DNA of 33,754 nt from an uncultured Granulicella sp. (GCA_903932155.1 CAIZFH010000260.1:1-33754); one strand, 5' to 3'; shown: positions 7,607 through 15,928, numbered from the stretch's first letter. The notes: generated from the letters alone by a model not told the origin. Made by a program: numbers and translations.

Positions 7607-8162
7607 TCGACGCACACATTGAGCGGTGACGATCCGGCTTTGGTGGGTCAATCGCAACAGTCGCTCTCAGGAAATGGTGCGTTCAATTTCTGACACAGCT
7701 CATTCCATGAATTGAGCGCTGATAGGCACGATAATCGGCGTCTGCGGAAATTCGGTTCTGGGAATTGTTGATTGTTGCTACATCGCCTGTGCGCTCAGCA
7801 AGGGGCAGATTAGTAACGGGAAGTCGGCATTGCGACTGGAATCTCATGACCAGGCTCCGGATCGACGATCGCCGTCGCAACAAGCGTTTATCAGTAGTAA
7901 ATGGCATTTTCGAGGCCTAGACATCTCTCCGGGCGTTCTTGATCCACGGTCTTCTCCCATTCGTTTCGCTCTGAAAGCCAAGGTCTAGTCTAGCCGCCGA
8001 TGCAGATGTCTGGATACCTACGCCAGCACCAATCAGTTGCAACATGTTGACTGATACGACCACAGGCGATAAATGCGTTTAACAGGACTTAGGCACGGGT
8101 TCCCGAGGCAGGCTTGGCCGTTCGCGCCTCACGGGAGGTTAGGTCGTGTACTCATAAACCGA
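7607..8162. other. Gene-free spacer before the TIR gene
   Basis: About 555 bases with no ORF I can support. A weak promoter candidate for the TIR gene is TTGACT (8047-8052), 17 bases, TAAATG (8070-8075), which would give an ~80-base leader. No hairpins with T-runs and no tRNA-like structures were seen. It may be decayed remains of the polysaccharide locus. Confidence 0.4.
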
Positions 8163-8963
8163 ATGACCGAGAATGAAGAGACCGGGCCCAGCCGAGGGGC
8201 GAAAAGCCCTTTGCGCCAGCGCTTGAGGGCAGCGATGCTAACCGGTATCATTCGCGACATGGCTAGATGCACAGCACCGACACGTGGTCATCACACAGCG
8301 AGCGGTCGAGCTGCCTGCCCTGTGCATGGTGGCAGCGGCCGCTACGGATATGGCTACGGGTCGCCGTACTCGTCCTACACTCCGTCCTATACCCCGTCGG
8401 GTAGCAGCGGCGGCGGTCGGAGCAACGGTGGCGGATCCGGTAGCAGCGGAAGGCCGAGATGGTCGCCAGCGGGTTCGTCCGTGGCCTACACGCCTGATGA
8501 GGTGCGGGCACTCACGCCGTTCCGCGTCGGCGTCGAAAAGAGAGTTCCGCTGCCTGAATTCCGGGACGTCTTTCTGTGCCATGCGTGGGACGACCGGAGA
8601 GGGGTCGCTAAGGAATTGCACGATCTGCTTGAGTCACGCGGTGTCTCGGTCTGGTTCAGCGAGAAGGACGTCGCACTCGGCACATCGTTGCTCCGCGAAA
8701 TCGACAAGGGTTTGGCGAAGTCGCGAGTCGGAATCGTGCTGGTGACCCCTGCGCTACTGAGCCGCCTCAAGGATGAGGGTATCGCCGACAAAGAGCTATC
8801 GGCACTCCTAGCGCGCGATCTGCTCGTCCCCATTGTGCATGACACAACGTACGAGGCTCTCCGCGACGTCAGCCCCCTGCTCGGCTCGCGAAGCGGCCTG
8901 AGTACTAAAGAAAATCCGCTGGCAGACGTCGCGGCCAAGCTCGCCGAGCTGATCGCCATCTAA
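8163..8963 (+). CDS. TIR-domain protein with Cys/His knot and low-complexity linker
   Basis: 266 residues from the ATG at 8163; the frame is open to an ATG at 8073, and the conserved part begins at MARCTAP (8259). A short N-terminal motif C-x(6)-GH-x(8)-CPVH looks like a degenerate zinc knot. A Gly/Ser/Tyr-rich linker of ~60 residues follows. The last ~160 residues are a TIR domain: FRDVFLCHAWDDRRGVAKEL, GVSVWFSEKDVALGTSLLRE, GIVLVTPALLSRL, and ADKELSALL holding the Glu expected at the NADase active site. Bacterial TIR domains cleave or process NAD+ on infection signals, or make cyclic-ADPR-type messengers. No partner sensor (ThsA, Argonaute) is adjacent; the HNH-NACHT gene follows 172 bases later on the same strand. 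Confidence 0.88.
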   Translation: MTENEETGPSRGAKSPLRQRLRAAMLTGIIRDMARCTAPTRGHHTASGRAACPVHGGSGRYGYGYGSPYSSYTPSYTPSGSSGGGRSNGGGSGSSGRPRWSPAGSSVAYTPDEVRALTPFRVGVEKRVPLPEFRDVFLCHAWDDRRGVAKELHDLLESRGVSVWFSEKDVALGTSLLREIDKGLAKSRVGIVLVTPALLSRLKDEGIADKELSALLARDLLVPIVHDTTYEALRDVSPLLGSRSGLSTKENPLADVAAKLAELIAI

Positions 8964-9135
8964 ATCTATCGCCAGGGTGGCGTGTGGCTTCGACTAGTGC
9001 CGCGTGGAAACGGATTCTCGCATATGCGCTCAGAGTTGTCGGCAAATCAAGAAATCCTCGGAAGTGTCCTGACAACCTGACAATCACGGTCAAAAGTAAA
9101 ATGGGAATAGCCGTTCGTTCTTCGAGAAAGATTTT

Positions 9136-12100
9136 GTGAGAGACGACTTCAGCAAACCCACAATCGACCAGCTTGCCAAGCGTGCGGGGGCCGTTTGTTC
9201 AAATCCCGGCTGCGGGGGACCGACGTTTGGCGCTGCGCAGAGCCATGATGGTTTCCTGAACGTCGGAGTCGCCAGCCACATCACGGCGGCTTCGCCCGGA
9301 GGGCCTCGTTACGATCCAAACCTTACGAGCGAACAACGCCGACACCAGTCAAACGGGATTTGGCTTTGTCAGACACATGGAAAAGCTGTTGATTCTGACG
9401 ACGGACATTTCACTGTCGAGCTGCTCCGTGAGTGGAAACGATTAGCAGAGGGGCGGTCCTTCTCAGCTATCGTAATGGACGGAGCGCAAGGACAGACCAT
9501 CTCTACCGCTGGGCCGGAAGCCAGCGAGGATGCATCGACCGTTGCGCGCCTCCTCCTTGCTGCAAAGAACGATCTCGATGCTTTCAAACGCATTCCAGGC
9601 TGGCCGCGACACCCGATTGAGCTTGGCTTGAAAATGACGCGTGGTGAGAGCTCTCAGGCCTTCCATGCTTCGGCACTCGCTAACGCAATCGTTGCCTTCA
9701 ATGAAATCGTCCTCATTGCCGCTCCAGGCACCGGCAAGACGACGACACTGCTTCAGGTAGCAGAGGCTATTATCTCTCGCGGGAACTCGGTCGCTGTATT
9801 CATTTCGCTTAGCGAGTGGTCCGCTCAATCCGATTCGCTCTTGGCATCAATCGCGCGGCGACATGCTTTTCTTGGAAGTGGTGAAGATCAGTTAACACAG
9901 CAAGCACGTCAGGGGCGGCTGGTCTTGCTTTTGGACGGCTGGAACGAGCTTGACTCAGCCTCCCGGCAGCGGGCGAGGAGCGAAATCCAGAGGCTTCAAA
10001 GGGAATTCCCCGCTTTGGGCATTCTTATTAGCACGCGTCGTCAGGCATTGGATGTTCCGATCTCAGGCCCGGTGGCAGAGGTTGAGCCTTTGAGCGAAAG
10101 CCAGCAGATGGAGATCGCTCGCTCACTGCGTGGCACTCAAGGTGAGGCTCTTCTCGATCATGCCTGGCGGACTCAGGGCATAAGAGGACTGGTTTCTATC
10201 CCGCTTTACTTGACTGCGTTGCTGGCGCATGCTGAAGGCGAAAGACTGCCTACGAGCAAAGAAGAAGTGCTGCGGCTGTTTGTTACGGAACATGAGCGAG
10301 ACAGCGACGACGCCGAGGTGCTGCGCCGCGAGATGTTTGGATTTCACTCAGAACTTCTGAAAGCACTAGCTGTTGAAGCCACTCGGTTGGGAACGACGAC
10401 TTTATCCGACACCCATGCACGCGCGGCAATCAAACGTGAAGAAGGTCGGTTGATTTCAGAGAGGCAGATCAACGGATTGCCGCAACCAACGACCCTTCTT
10501 GACCTACTAGTTAGCCATCATCTGTTGATTCGGTCCCAGGGCAGTTCTGGAGGGCTTTCATTCCAGCACCAGCAGTTTCAGGAATGGTATGGATCTTTTG
10601 AAGTTGAAGACGTAATGCGAAAGGCGGCAACGGGTGATAACGACAGCAAGCTGAACTTGAGGCTAGGCCCGCTGAATACCCGTGCATGGGAAGAATCCGT
10701 CTTGTTTGCTTGTGAACGAGCATCGCGAGCGGACGAAAGCGGGTCCCGCGCAGTGGGCGCAGCCATATTGGAAACCATCGGAATTGATCCAATGCTCGCG
10801 GCCGAAATGATTTACCGGTCGGCCGCATCTGTGTGGGAGATGGTTAGGGATCAGGTCGTCGAATTTGCTGAGCGATGGCACGAGAGCGGCACCGTGGATC
10901 GGGCAGTACAGTTCATGATAACCACCGGTAGACCTGAGTTCGCGTCTAAGATTTGGCCGTTGATTGCGAACGAAAACAATCAGATCTATCTCGCTGCTTT
11001 TCGCGCTGCACATCGTTTCCGGCCTTCGGTGCTGGGCACCGACATTAAACAGCGTGTCGCGCTGCTGCCAGAAAAAGAACGTGCAGCGATTGCTTCCCAA
11101 ATTGCTTTTGAAAGCGGTATCGAAGGAATAGAAACTGCTGCTGGTATTGCCATCAGGGATGACAGTTCAAAGGTCAAGATTGCAGTCATTGAGGCGCTCG
11201 ACTTCCGTCGCGCAGACAGATTCACTGTCGGTGTTCTCCGCTCGGGTTCAGATGAAGTGTGGAATGCAGTCGCACAGCATGGCTACGTTGTAGCGACTGG
11301 TGATGCCGAAATCGCAGAGCGGTTAGTCAAAGAACGGAACCGATTCATCAAATCTGAAATTGATCCATTGCGAAAGCTCAACGCGATCGTTGAGGCCGGG
11401 CGTCGAGGGGAAGGGGTCGGCGATGCGGCAGCCGCGTTGATTGGGTCTCCTGATTTTCCTGCTTTGGACCAACATGCCGGATGGGCCATCAGCGAAGCAT
11501 ACAAAGTGTTCCCCAGGGAGGTGAAGGCGGCTTTGCTTGGCCGACTGCAAGCGGGACTAGCGGTTCCGACTCCGGCAGAAGACCTATTACGCACGGAAGA
11601 TATCGAGATTGATGATGGGCCGGTCGTTGCCTTCACTCTGGATGAAGACCCGCCGGCATCCATCGTTCCTGGTTCACTTGGCGTTTTGGGATCTCAGACT
11701 GTCGGTAGACTAATCGATAAACTAATTGCCATCAAAGGTAGCGCAAGCAACATTGGTGTACCTGAGGGAAAAGCAACTCACGACTTGCGAGACTGGATTG
11801 CTGCGACGCAACCAAGCTCGTTCGTGAAAGCGATACTCAAGCGCGCATCGACCACAGTACCGAGCGAAATTGCACTCCTGGCGGATCTCGTAAGCCGACA
11901 CGGGAAACAGCAGGAAGGTGAACTGCTTCAGCTTCCAAGCGACCTTCAGGCTGACTTGACCGGTGCTTTCATCCGCTGGGGCGAGGAGCTCTTGGCAACA
12001 TCGGCCCCCGACCGATCCGCTCTCGCAGAAGTCGCAAAGGCAATTAGCCGCGTGTCGCAGCCTGAGTTGGGGACAGTTCTGGGGCGGATGCTTGCGGCGG

Positions 12101-13527
12101 ATTTGGCTCTTTGGCGTGATGCGCGCCAGAAGATGAAGTCCGCTTTTGAGAGAAAAGAAGCGGTTGATATGGTGGTTCGATCCTCTGCCCAGATGGGATA
12201 CTCTCCGCAATACAGGCGCGCTTTCGCCAATACAGGTGGCAAGGAAGTTGTTGGCTTAATGAAGTCGTACTTGCTGCATCTCGGTTTCGATGGCTTTGGC
12301 GTGGACGCCGCACACGTGCTGAGGGATCTTTGGGAGAAGGAGTACAACTCACCCGACCCGAGGAGGCTCGTTTTCGGAAAAGACTTCTCGCAAGTCAGCG
12401 CGCGCAGAGCTGAACGAGCTTCGGCTACTGGAAGCCCCGCAACCTCACCCTACGCGGACGCAATCTTTGCGGTGGTCGATGACCTCATGAAGCCTGGATC
12501 GAGCGACGAAGAGCATCGCCACGCGTTGCAGTTAGCAATAGTGGCGCTTCGGATGCCACACGGCGATCGAACTCCTACGTTGGATCGCCTTCTTCAATTA
12601 AAGCAGTCTCTTCGCGAACAAAAGGCATTACTCAGCGACCTTGTCCTAAGCGGCGAAACCGTTCGAGCTGACACCGTTCTCGACGGTCTTCGAGCTCTCG
12701 TTGCGGAATTGAAAACAAAACGCTGGTTCGACTTCAAACAGGATTGGTGGGAAGTCGAAAGTTGGCTGGAGCTCTTACCGTTCTCCGATCGCCCAATGTC
12801 TACACTGGATGGGCTGGATCTGATAGACCCTACTTGGCGGCAACCTTGGCGGCTTCGCAGTGTCCTCTCCGCTTTGTCATATGCACCGTCATCCGAGGCT
12901 GAACATGTGCTCAAAGAATTGCCGCGAAGAGACACTGCCTTTCTGAACAACCACGACTGGCTCGGTGCCTTGGAACGACGTTCCCCGGTAACTGCGGCGC
13001 GCAGTCTTCTTGGATTCATTTCGGATGGAACTCTTTCCGCTGTTGAAGTGCGAGACAGATGGTGGCTCACTCGGAAACTAGGCCGAGCAATCCTGGGGGA
13101 CGCAGATTTTCGAGCAGATGTTTATCGCCAATACGATGCAGCTTCTGATGGGCCTGCGAGTGAGTTATTGGAGGGGGCTATCGCGGAAGGCGCCGATGAG
13201 ACGGGTGTGCTGATATTGGTTCAAAACCATGCACACCGGGGCAAACCTTATTCCGGCAGCATTGAAGCCGCCATTCGGCACGCCGTCGTCGGCGAACGAC
13301 CATCTCAGGATTGGATTGGAGCCAGCGAACTTTTTGCTATTGCCGTTCCGTCGTTACGGAAAAAGCTGTTCGGAATGATTCAGGGTGATACGCCTGAGTC
13401 GCAGCTGGCTTGGAGGTGTCTTACCCGCATCGACGAGTTGCGCGATGAATACGGCCCCGTTGAATCAGAACCAAGACATCCGGATATCGAGTCAGGCCGC
13501 CCGTGGCCCGTTCCTTTTGCTCAATGA
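9136..13527 (+). CDS. HNH nuclease - STAND (NACHT) NTPase - helical-repeat protein, NLR-like defence candidate
   Basis: 1463 residues, GTG start at 9136 (an in-frame stop at 9097 and no ATG between fix this). Residues ~15-102 are an HNH-type domain: C21 and C26 in CSNPGCGG, H48 in VASHITAASPGGPRYD, N73 in SNGIWLCQTH, then C78 and H81, consistent with a bba-metal fold with a structural zinc. Residues ~190-490 are a STAND/NACHT ATPase: Walker A APGTGKT (196-202), Walker B LVLLLDGWNELD (262-273), ISTRR (298-302), and a winged-helix end FQHQQFQEWYGSF. The remaining ~900 residues are helical and repeat-like, as in the sensor part of Avs and bNACHT antiphage proteins. The likely role is to sense a phage product, oligomerise, and release DNA-cutting by the HNH domain. 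The gene appears intact, and its stop overlaps the start of a decayed ORF (ATGA). Confidence 0.88.
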   Translation: MRDDFSKPTIDQLAKRAGAVCSNPGCGGPTFGAAQSHDGFLNVGVASHITAASPGGPRYDPNLTSEQRRHQSNGIWLCQTHGKAVDSDDGHFTVELLREWKRLAEGRSFSAIVMDGAQGQTISTAGPEASEDASTVARLLLAAKNDLDAFKRIPGWPRHPIELGLKMTRGESSQAFHASALANAIVAFNEIVLIAAPGTGKTTTLLQVAEAIISRGNSVAVFISLSEWSAQSDSLLASIARRHAFLGSGEDQLTQQARQGRLVLLLDGWNELDSASRQRARSEIQRLQREFPALGILISTRRQALDVPISGPVAEVEPLSESQQMEIARSLRGTQGEALLDHAWRTQGIRGLVSIPLYLTALLAHAEGERLPTSKEEVLRLFVTEHERDSDDAEVLRREMFGFHSELLKALAVEATRLGTTTLSDTHARAAIKREEGRLISERQINGLPQPTTLLDLLVSHHLLIRSQGSSGGLSFQHQQFQEWYGSFEVEDVMRKAATGDNDSKLNLRLGPLNTRAWEESVLFACERASRADESGSRAVGAAILETIGIDPMLAAEMIYRSAASVWEMVRDQVVEFAERWHESGTVDRAVQFMITTGRPEFASKIWPLIANENNQIYLAAFRAAHRFRPSVLGTDIKQRVALLPEKERAAIASQIAFESGIEGIETAAGIAIRDDSSKVKIAVIEALDFRRADRFTVGVLRSGSDEVWNAVAQHGYVVATGDAEIAERLVKERNRFIKSEIDPLRKLNAIVEAGRRGEGVGDAAAALIGSPDFPALDQHAGWAISEAYKVFPREVKAALLGRLQAGLAVPTPAEDLLRTEDIEIDDGPVVAFTLDEDPPASIVPGSLGVLGSQTVGRLIDKLIAIKGSASNIGVPEGKATHDLRDWIAATQPSSFVKAILKRASTTVPSEIALLADLVSRHGKQQEGELLQLPSDLQADLTGAFIRWGEELLATSAPDRSALAEVAKAISRVSQPELGTVLGRMLAADLALWRDARQKMKSAFERKEAVDMVVRSSAQMGYSPQYRRAFANTGGKEVVGLMKSYLLHLGFDGFGVDAAHVLRDLWEKEYNSPDPRRLVFGKDFSQVSARRAERASATGSPATSPYADAIFAVVDDLMKPGSSDEEHRHALQLAIVALRMPHGDRTPTLDRLLQLKQSLREQKALLSDLVLSGETVRADTVLDGLRALVAELKTKRWFDFKQDWWEVESWLELLPFSDRPMSTLDGLDLIDPTWRQPWRLRSVLSALSYAPSSEAEHVLKELPRRDTAFLNNHDWLGALERRSPVTAARSLLGFISDGTLSAVEVRDRWWLTRKLGRAILGDADFRADVYRQYDAASDGPASELLEGAIAEGADETGVLILVQNHAHRGKPYSGSIEAAIRHAVVGERPSQDWIGASELFAIAVPSLRKKLFGMIQGDTPESQLAWRCLTRIDELRDEYGPVESEPRHPDIESGRPWPVPFAQ

Positions 13528-14090
13528 CGGTCAAGATGCAAGCTCCAGCACATGCATTTCCTATCTGCTACGCATCGAGATTCTTGACAGCTCAAGGCAA
13601 GATGAGACGATCAGTCCTGCGAAGTCGGCCAGTGTACCGGGATCACATAATCGGGTAGCTGTTGACGATGAGTCGGCCAAGTTGACTATTTTGGTGACGC
13701 CAGACGCGAGGATCGTCATCGCATACACCGGCATGCGGAAATTGGGAGACTCAAGACTGACCAGTGGATTTTGGAGACGATCCGGCAAGTGCAAATTCTG
13801 AAGCCCGACCTGCACTCGATTCTTGAGGGTTTGAGGATGCATGCGGGCGAAGCCATGCGTAGCCCATCAGACTTGGCGCATCTCTCTCCGCCAAGGCACT
13901 CATCGTCACAGGATTAGTACCAGGAAGTCGGGCAGTGTTCAGCGATCCGCTGACCGATGGGTTGAAGGCTGTTCCAAATGGCGAGACCGGGCTCAGCACT
14001 CCTCGGTGCGAATTCTCGCCCGGCAACGATCATCAGAACCTCATACGTTTGGCTCGAAGTCGCTGGGTGTCACACTCTCAGCATGTATAA
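13524..14090 (+). pseudogene. Decayed gene coupled to the HNH-NACHT gene, at least two frameshifts
   Basis: An ATG at 13524 overlaps the HNH-NACHT stop as ATGA. Reading on gives protein-like segments in three successive frames: frame 3 from 13524 (MTVKMQAPAHAFPICYAS, FLTAQGKM), frame 2 around 13665-13750 (VAVDDESAKLTILVTPDARI, VIAYTGMRKLGD), and frame 1 from 13753 to the stop at 13915 (KTDQWILETIRQVQILKPDL, HSILEGLR). One missing base at ~13751 would join the last two as GDFKTDQWILETI. A further frame-3 stretch (SAKALIVTGLVPGSRAVFSD) runs to 14090. The DDES...KLT...AYTG pattern reminds me of uncharacterised bacterial proteins with an Ntn-hydrolase-like start, but I cannot confirm a family. 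Probably a former partner gene, now inactive. Confidence 0.55.
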
Positions 14091-14340
14091 CACAGGTACT
14101 TCTCCCGTTCCGTTCACCGAGCTGCCTTCTGAGGCTCGCGTGCTGCTTTTCATCTTTGCCATGGGCGCCGCGGCGCGCCATATGGCCCAACCACCAAAGC
14201 GGGCAGAACTGGACCCGTTGCTTGAAATCATCTGGAATCGGAATCGGCTTTGCCTCAGCGATTTCGCCGACCCTTACCGTATGACCGCCTTGCTCGAGAA
14301 GGAAATCAAATCCGTTTGTGTCGCTGACGGTGCCCAATGA
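14083..14340 (+). CDS. Small hypothetical protein, first gene of a three-gene operon
   Basis: 85 residues from the ATG at 14083; the frame is open further upstream, but that part runs through the decayed gene. I do not recognise a family. Visible features are a short hydrophobic helix (ARVLLFIFAMGAAARHM) too short and mixed for a confident membrane span, an acidic/aromatic middle (LDPLLEIIWNRNRLCLSDFA), and no signal peptide. Its TGA overlaps the next ATG as ATGA, so it is translationally coupled to the following gene and probably real. No clear ribosome-binding site precedes the start. Confidence 0.55.
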   Translation: MYNTGTSPVPFTELPSEARVLLFIFAMGAAARHMAQPPKRAELDPLLEIIWNRNRLCLSDFADPYRMTALLEKEIKSVCVADGAQ

Positions 14341-14729
14341 CCGAAGCAGCCGTGCCGGAAGTTTGTCGTTCCTCTGTCGACGGGCACCTCGTGGCGCTGT
14401 TCGAGGCTGCACAGCGTTGGATCATTGAGCGGGGCCTTGTCCTGGGGGAGATCGAGTACATCCTGAGCCAGGCTGGCAAGCTCGTGGACCTGTACCGTGG
14501 TCGCATCACGGCAGAGAACCTCCCTCCATCCCTCATGACTCCCTATGAACTGATGATATGGGCGCGTCCAGTGAGGGCAGACGAAGACGTGACCGGGTTG
14601 GAGCAGTATTCCCATTGGTTTGCCCGCTGGCTGGTCCTGTGCCTGCCAGGGAACCAAGATCTACAGGACGCGGTATGTTGTGTGATCTTGATCCAGGCCA
14701 AATCGCGAGATCAGATATTCGTATACTGA
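14337..14729 (+). CDS. Hypothetical protein, second gene of the operon
   Basis: 130 residues, no family recognised. It is predicted to be largely helical and soluble, with a WIIERGLVLGEIEYILSQAG segment, a Trp/His-rich middle (SHWFARWLVLCLPGN) and Cys residues near the C-terminus (AVCCVILIQ). It starts inside the stop of the previous gene (ATGA) and ends 7 bases before the regulator gene. Tight packing implies one transcript of three genes. Function unknown; the small size and the regulator partner would fit a toxin-antitoxin or accessory defence role, which is inference only. Confidence 0.65.
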   Translation: MTEAAVPEVCRSSVDGHLVALFEAAQRWIIERGLVLGEIEYILSQAGKLVDLYRGRITAENLPPSLMTPYELMIWARPVRADEDVTGLEQYSHWFARWLVLCLPGNQDLQDAVCCVILIQAKSRDQIFVY

Positions 14730-14736
14730 TCACGAC

Positions 14737-15318
14737 ATGTCTGAGATCCCTGACAAGCGCCGCCGAACCGACCTCGACCTATTTGTCCTGGCTCTAATCG
14801 ACGGCGGGGTCTCGACCCCGTATGAATTGCAGAAAACAGCCGGCCTCTCCCAGGGCGCCACGATCCCCGCGCTCCAGCGTTTGCTGGACGCGGGGCTCGT
14901 GCTCCAGGGGAAGCCGGGGGCCCGCAAGCGAACCGACTACAAAGTCAGCGCCACCGGCAAGAAGCTCCTGCGAGGCGGCTGGCTGCCCCTGATCGAAGCT
15001 GGTCCCAGCGGAGATATCGATTCCGATCTTCGTGTGGCACTGCTGGCGATAATGGGAAGCGGCGATCGCCGGCTAGCTGCCAACTTCCTTCGTCAGTCCG
15101 CGGGCAAGAAGATGGAGTCGATTGACGCGACCGAACTGACAAGTGACGCTACCGCACCTCTGGCTCGGTGGTACACCGATCTCCGATCCGCGACTGCGAA
15201 GGTGCTGATCACGAGTGAAGCGGAGGCCATCCGTGCCATGGCGGGCGCTTTGCCCCGAATGCCTACTGGCAAGCCAAAGCGCTACGCCGGCTCCGTAAAG
15301 AAACAGAAGGGCGCCTGA
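14737..15318 (+). CDS. PadR-like winged-helix regulator
   Basis: 193 residues. Residues ~10-80 form a PadR/MarR-type winged helix: LDLFVLALIDGGVSTPYELQ, then QGATIPALQRLLDAGLVLQG as recognition helix, and KRTDYKVSATGKKLL as the wing. The rest is helical (SDLRVALLAIMGSGDRRLAA, ARWYTDLRSATAKVL), probably a dimerisation domain, with a basic C-terminal tail. It is last in a three-gene operon and 7 bases downstream of the previous gene. It probably controls its own operon, but I see no clear operator. It is the last gene before the right end of the island. Confidence 0.75.
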   Translation: MSEIPDKRRRTDLDLFVLALIDGGVSTPYELQKTAGLSQGATIPALQRLLDAGLVLQGKPGARKRTDYKVSATGKKLLRGGWLPLIEAGPSGDIDSDLRVALLAIMGSGDRRLAANFLRQSAGKKMESIDATELTSDATAPLARWYTDLRSATAKVLITSEAEAIRAMAGALPRMPTGKPKRYAGSVKKQKGA

Positions 15319-15496
15319 GGATGTTACAAAAGGCTCTCTGAGGGTTCTGATCTATTGGATTGACCTGGGAGTAGTCACGCCGTCAATGAGGCTCTGCTCG
15401 TTCGTATTCGACAACATCAAGCCTGACGTTGCGGAACTCTGTTTGTCCAGCCCAGAATCTCCTGCGATCGATCACCCTTCTGTCGCCCCGATAAGC

Positions 15497-15594
15497 TTTG
15501 TAAGGTGCTTCCCATTTTGTAAGGTAAAAGGGCGGAATACAGGGAAAAGCAGGGAACTGTATAGACTCAGGCACCTTACAAAGAACCTTACAAA
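15497..15594. repeat. Right arm-type integrase sites (four TTTGTAAGGT copies)
   Basis: Direct copies at 15497-15506 and 15516-15525 and inverted copies at 15573-15582 and 15585-15594. The outer copies extend to a 14-bp inverted repeat aagctttgtaaggt / accttacaaagctt. The same 10-mer occurs twice at the left end. This arrangement, within 150 bases of the att core, is what arm-type sites of an integrase look like. The preceding 15319-15496 has no gene I can support. Confidence 0.75.
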
Positions 15595-15644
15595 GCTTTG
15601 ATTCTGTTGTATTTGTCTATTATTATGAATAACTTACAAGTGAT

Positions 15645-15662
15645 ATGGCGGAGAGTGGGGGA
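15645..15662. repeat. Right attachment core, within tRNA-Ser 3' end
   Basis: Second copy of atggcggagagtggggga. It covers the encoded CCA, the discriminator and the 3' acceptor strand, and runs into the T-arm stem of tRNA-Ser. Integration therefore rebuilt a complete tRNA gene at this end. Confidence 0.9.
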
Positions 15663-15737
15663 TTCGAACCCCCGGTACAGCTTTCACCGTACAACGGTTT
15701 AGCAAACCGCCGCCTTCAGCCACTCGGCCAACTCTCC
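15646..15737 (-). tRNA. tRNA-Ser, anticodon GCT
   Basis: Read on the minus strand: 7-bp acceptor ggagagt / actctcc (15737-15731 with 15656-15650), D-arm with ggccgagtggctgaaggc, anticodon loop tttGCTaaa, a long class II variable arm, T-arm gggggttcgaatccccc, discriminator G and an encoded CCA (15648-15646). The anticodon GCT reads AGC and AGU serine codons. The gene is complete and is the integration target of the island. The long variable arm excludes other isotypes apart from Leu and Tyr. Confidence 0.96.
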
Positions 15738-15780
15738 ATCTCCCCGCTGCTCACCTTAATCCGAGCGCCGGGATCAACCG

Positions 15781-15786
15781 ATTATA
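15781..15786 (-). promoter_or_regulatory. Probable -10 box of tRNA-Ser
   Basis: TATAAT on the minus strand, 43 bases before the first base of the tRNA. The -35 region is weak (a TGACAC-like hexamer about 18 bases upstream). It fits a tRNA precursor starting near 15774. Confidence 0.45.
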
Positions 15787-15928
15787 GAGCAGTTTCTAAG
15801 TCCCGTGTCATGCAGTATCTGCGCAACAGTGCTTTCTTTCCGAAAAGTTCTCCCCTTTCCAGCTGTGCCTTCTCACCCTCTTCAGGTAGATTCTCCTTTA
15901 CCGCAATTATTTTCACGGAGACCGGCGA

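Larger units (their letters stand above)
1123..15662. mobile_element. Integrative genomic island in tRNA-Ser(GCT), defence cargo
   Basis: Bounded by the 18-bp direct repeat at 1123-1140 and 15645-15662. An integrase gene starts 117 bases inside the left end, an excisionase-like gene follows, and TTTGTAAGGT repeats lie just inside both ends. The cargo is typical accessory material: toxin-antitoxin pair, AAA_14/DUF4143 ATPase, recombinase and glycosyltransferase fragments, TIR protein, HNH-NACHT protein and a small regulator operon. No conjugation, replication or phage structural genes are visible, so it is a non-conjugative island or the remnant of one. The integrase frameshift suggests it is now fixed unless helped in trans. 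Confidence 0.88.

Noticed and set aside
13751-14026. 91-codon minus-strand open frame
   Set aside because: Antisense to the decayed gene, with no motif or promoter; the plus-strand protein-like segments are more convincing.
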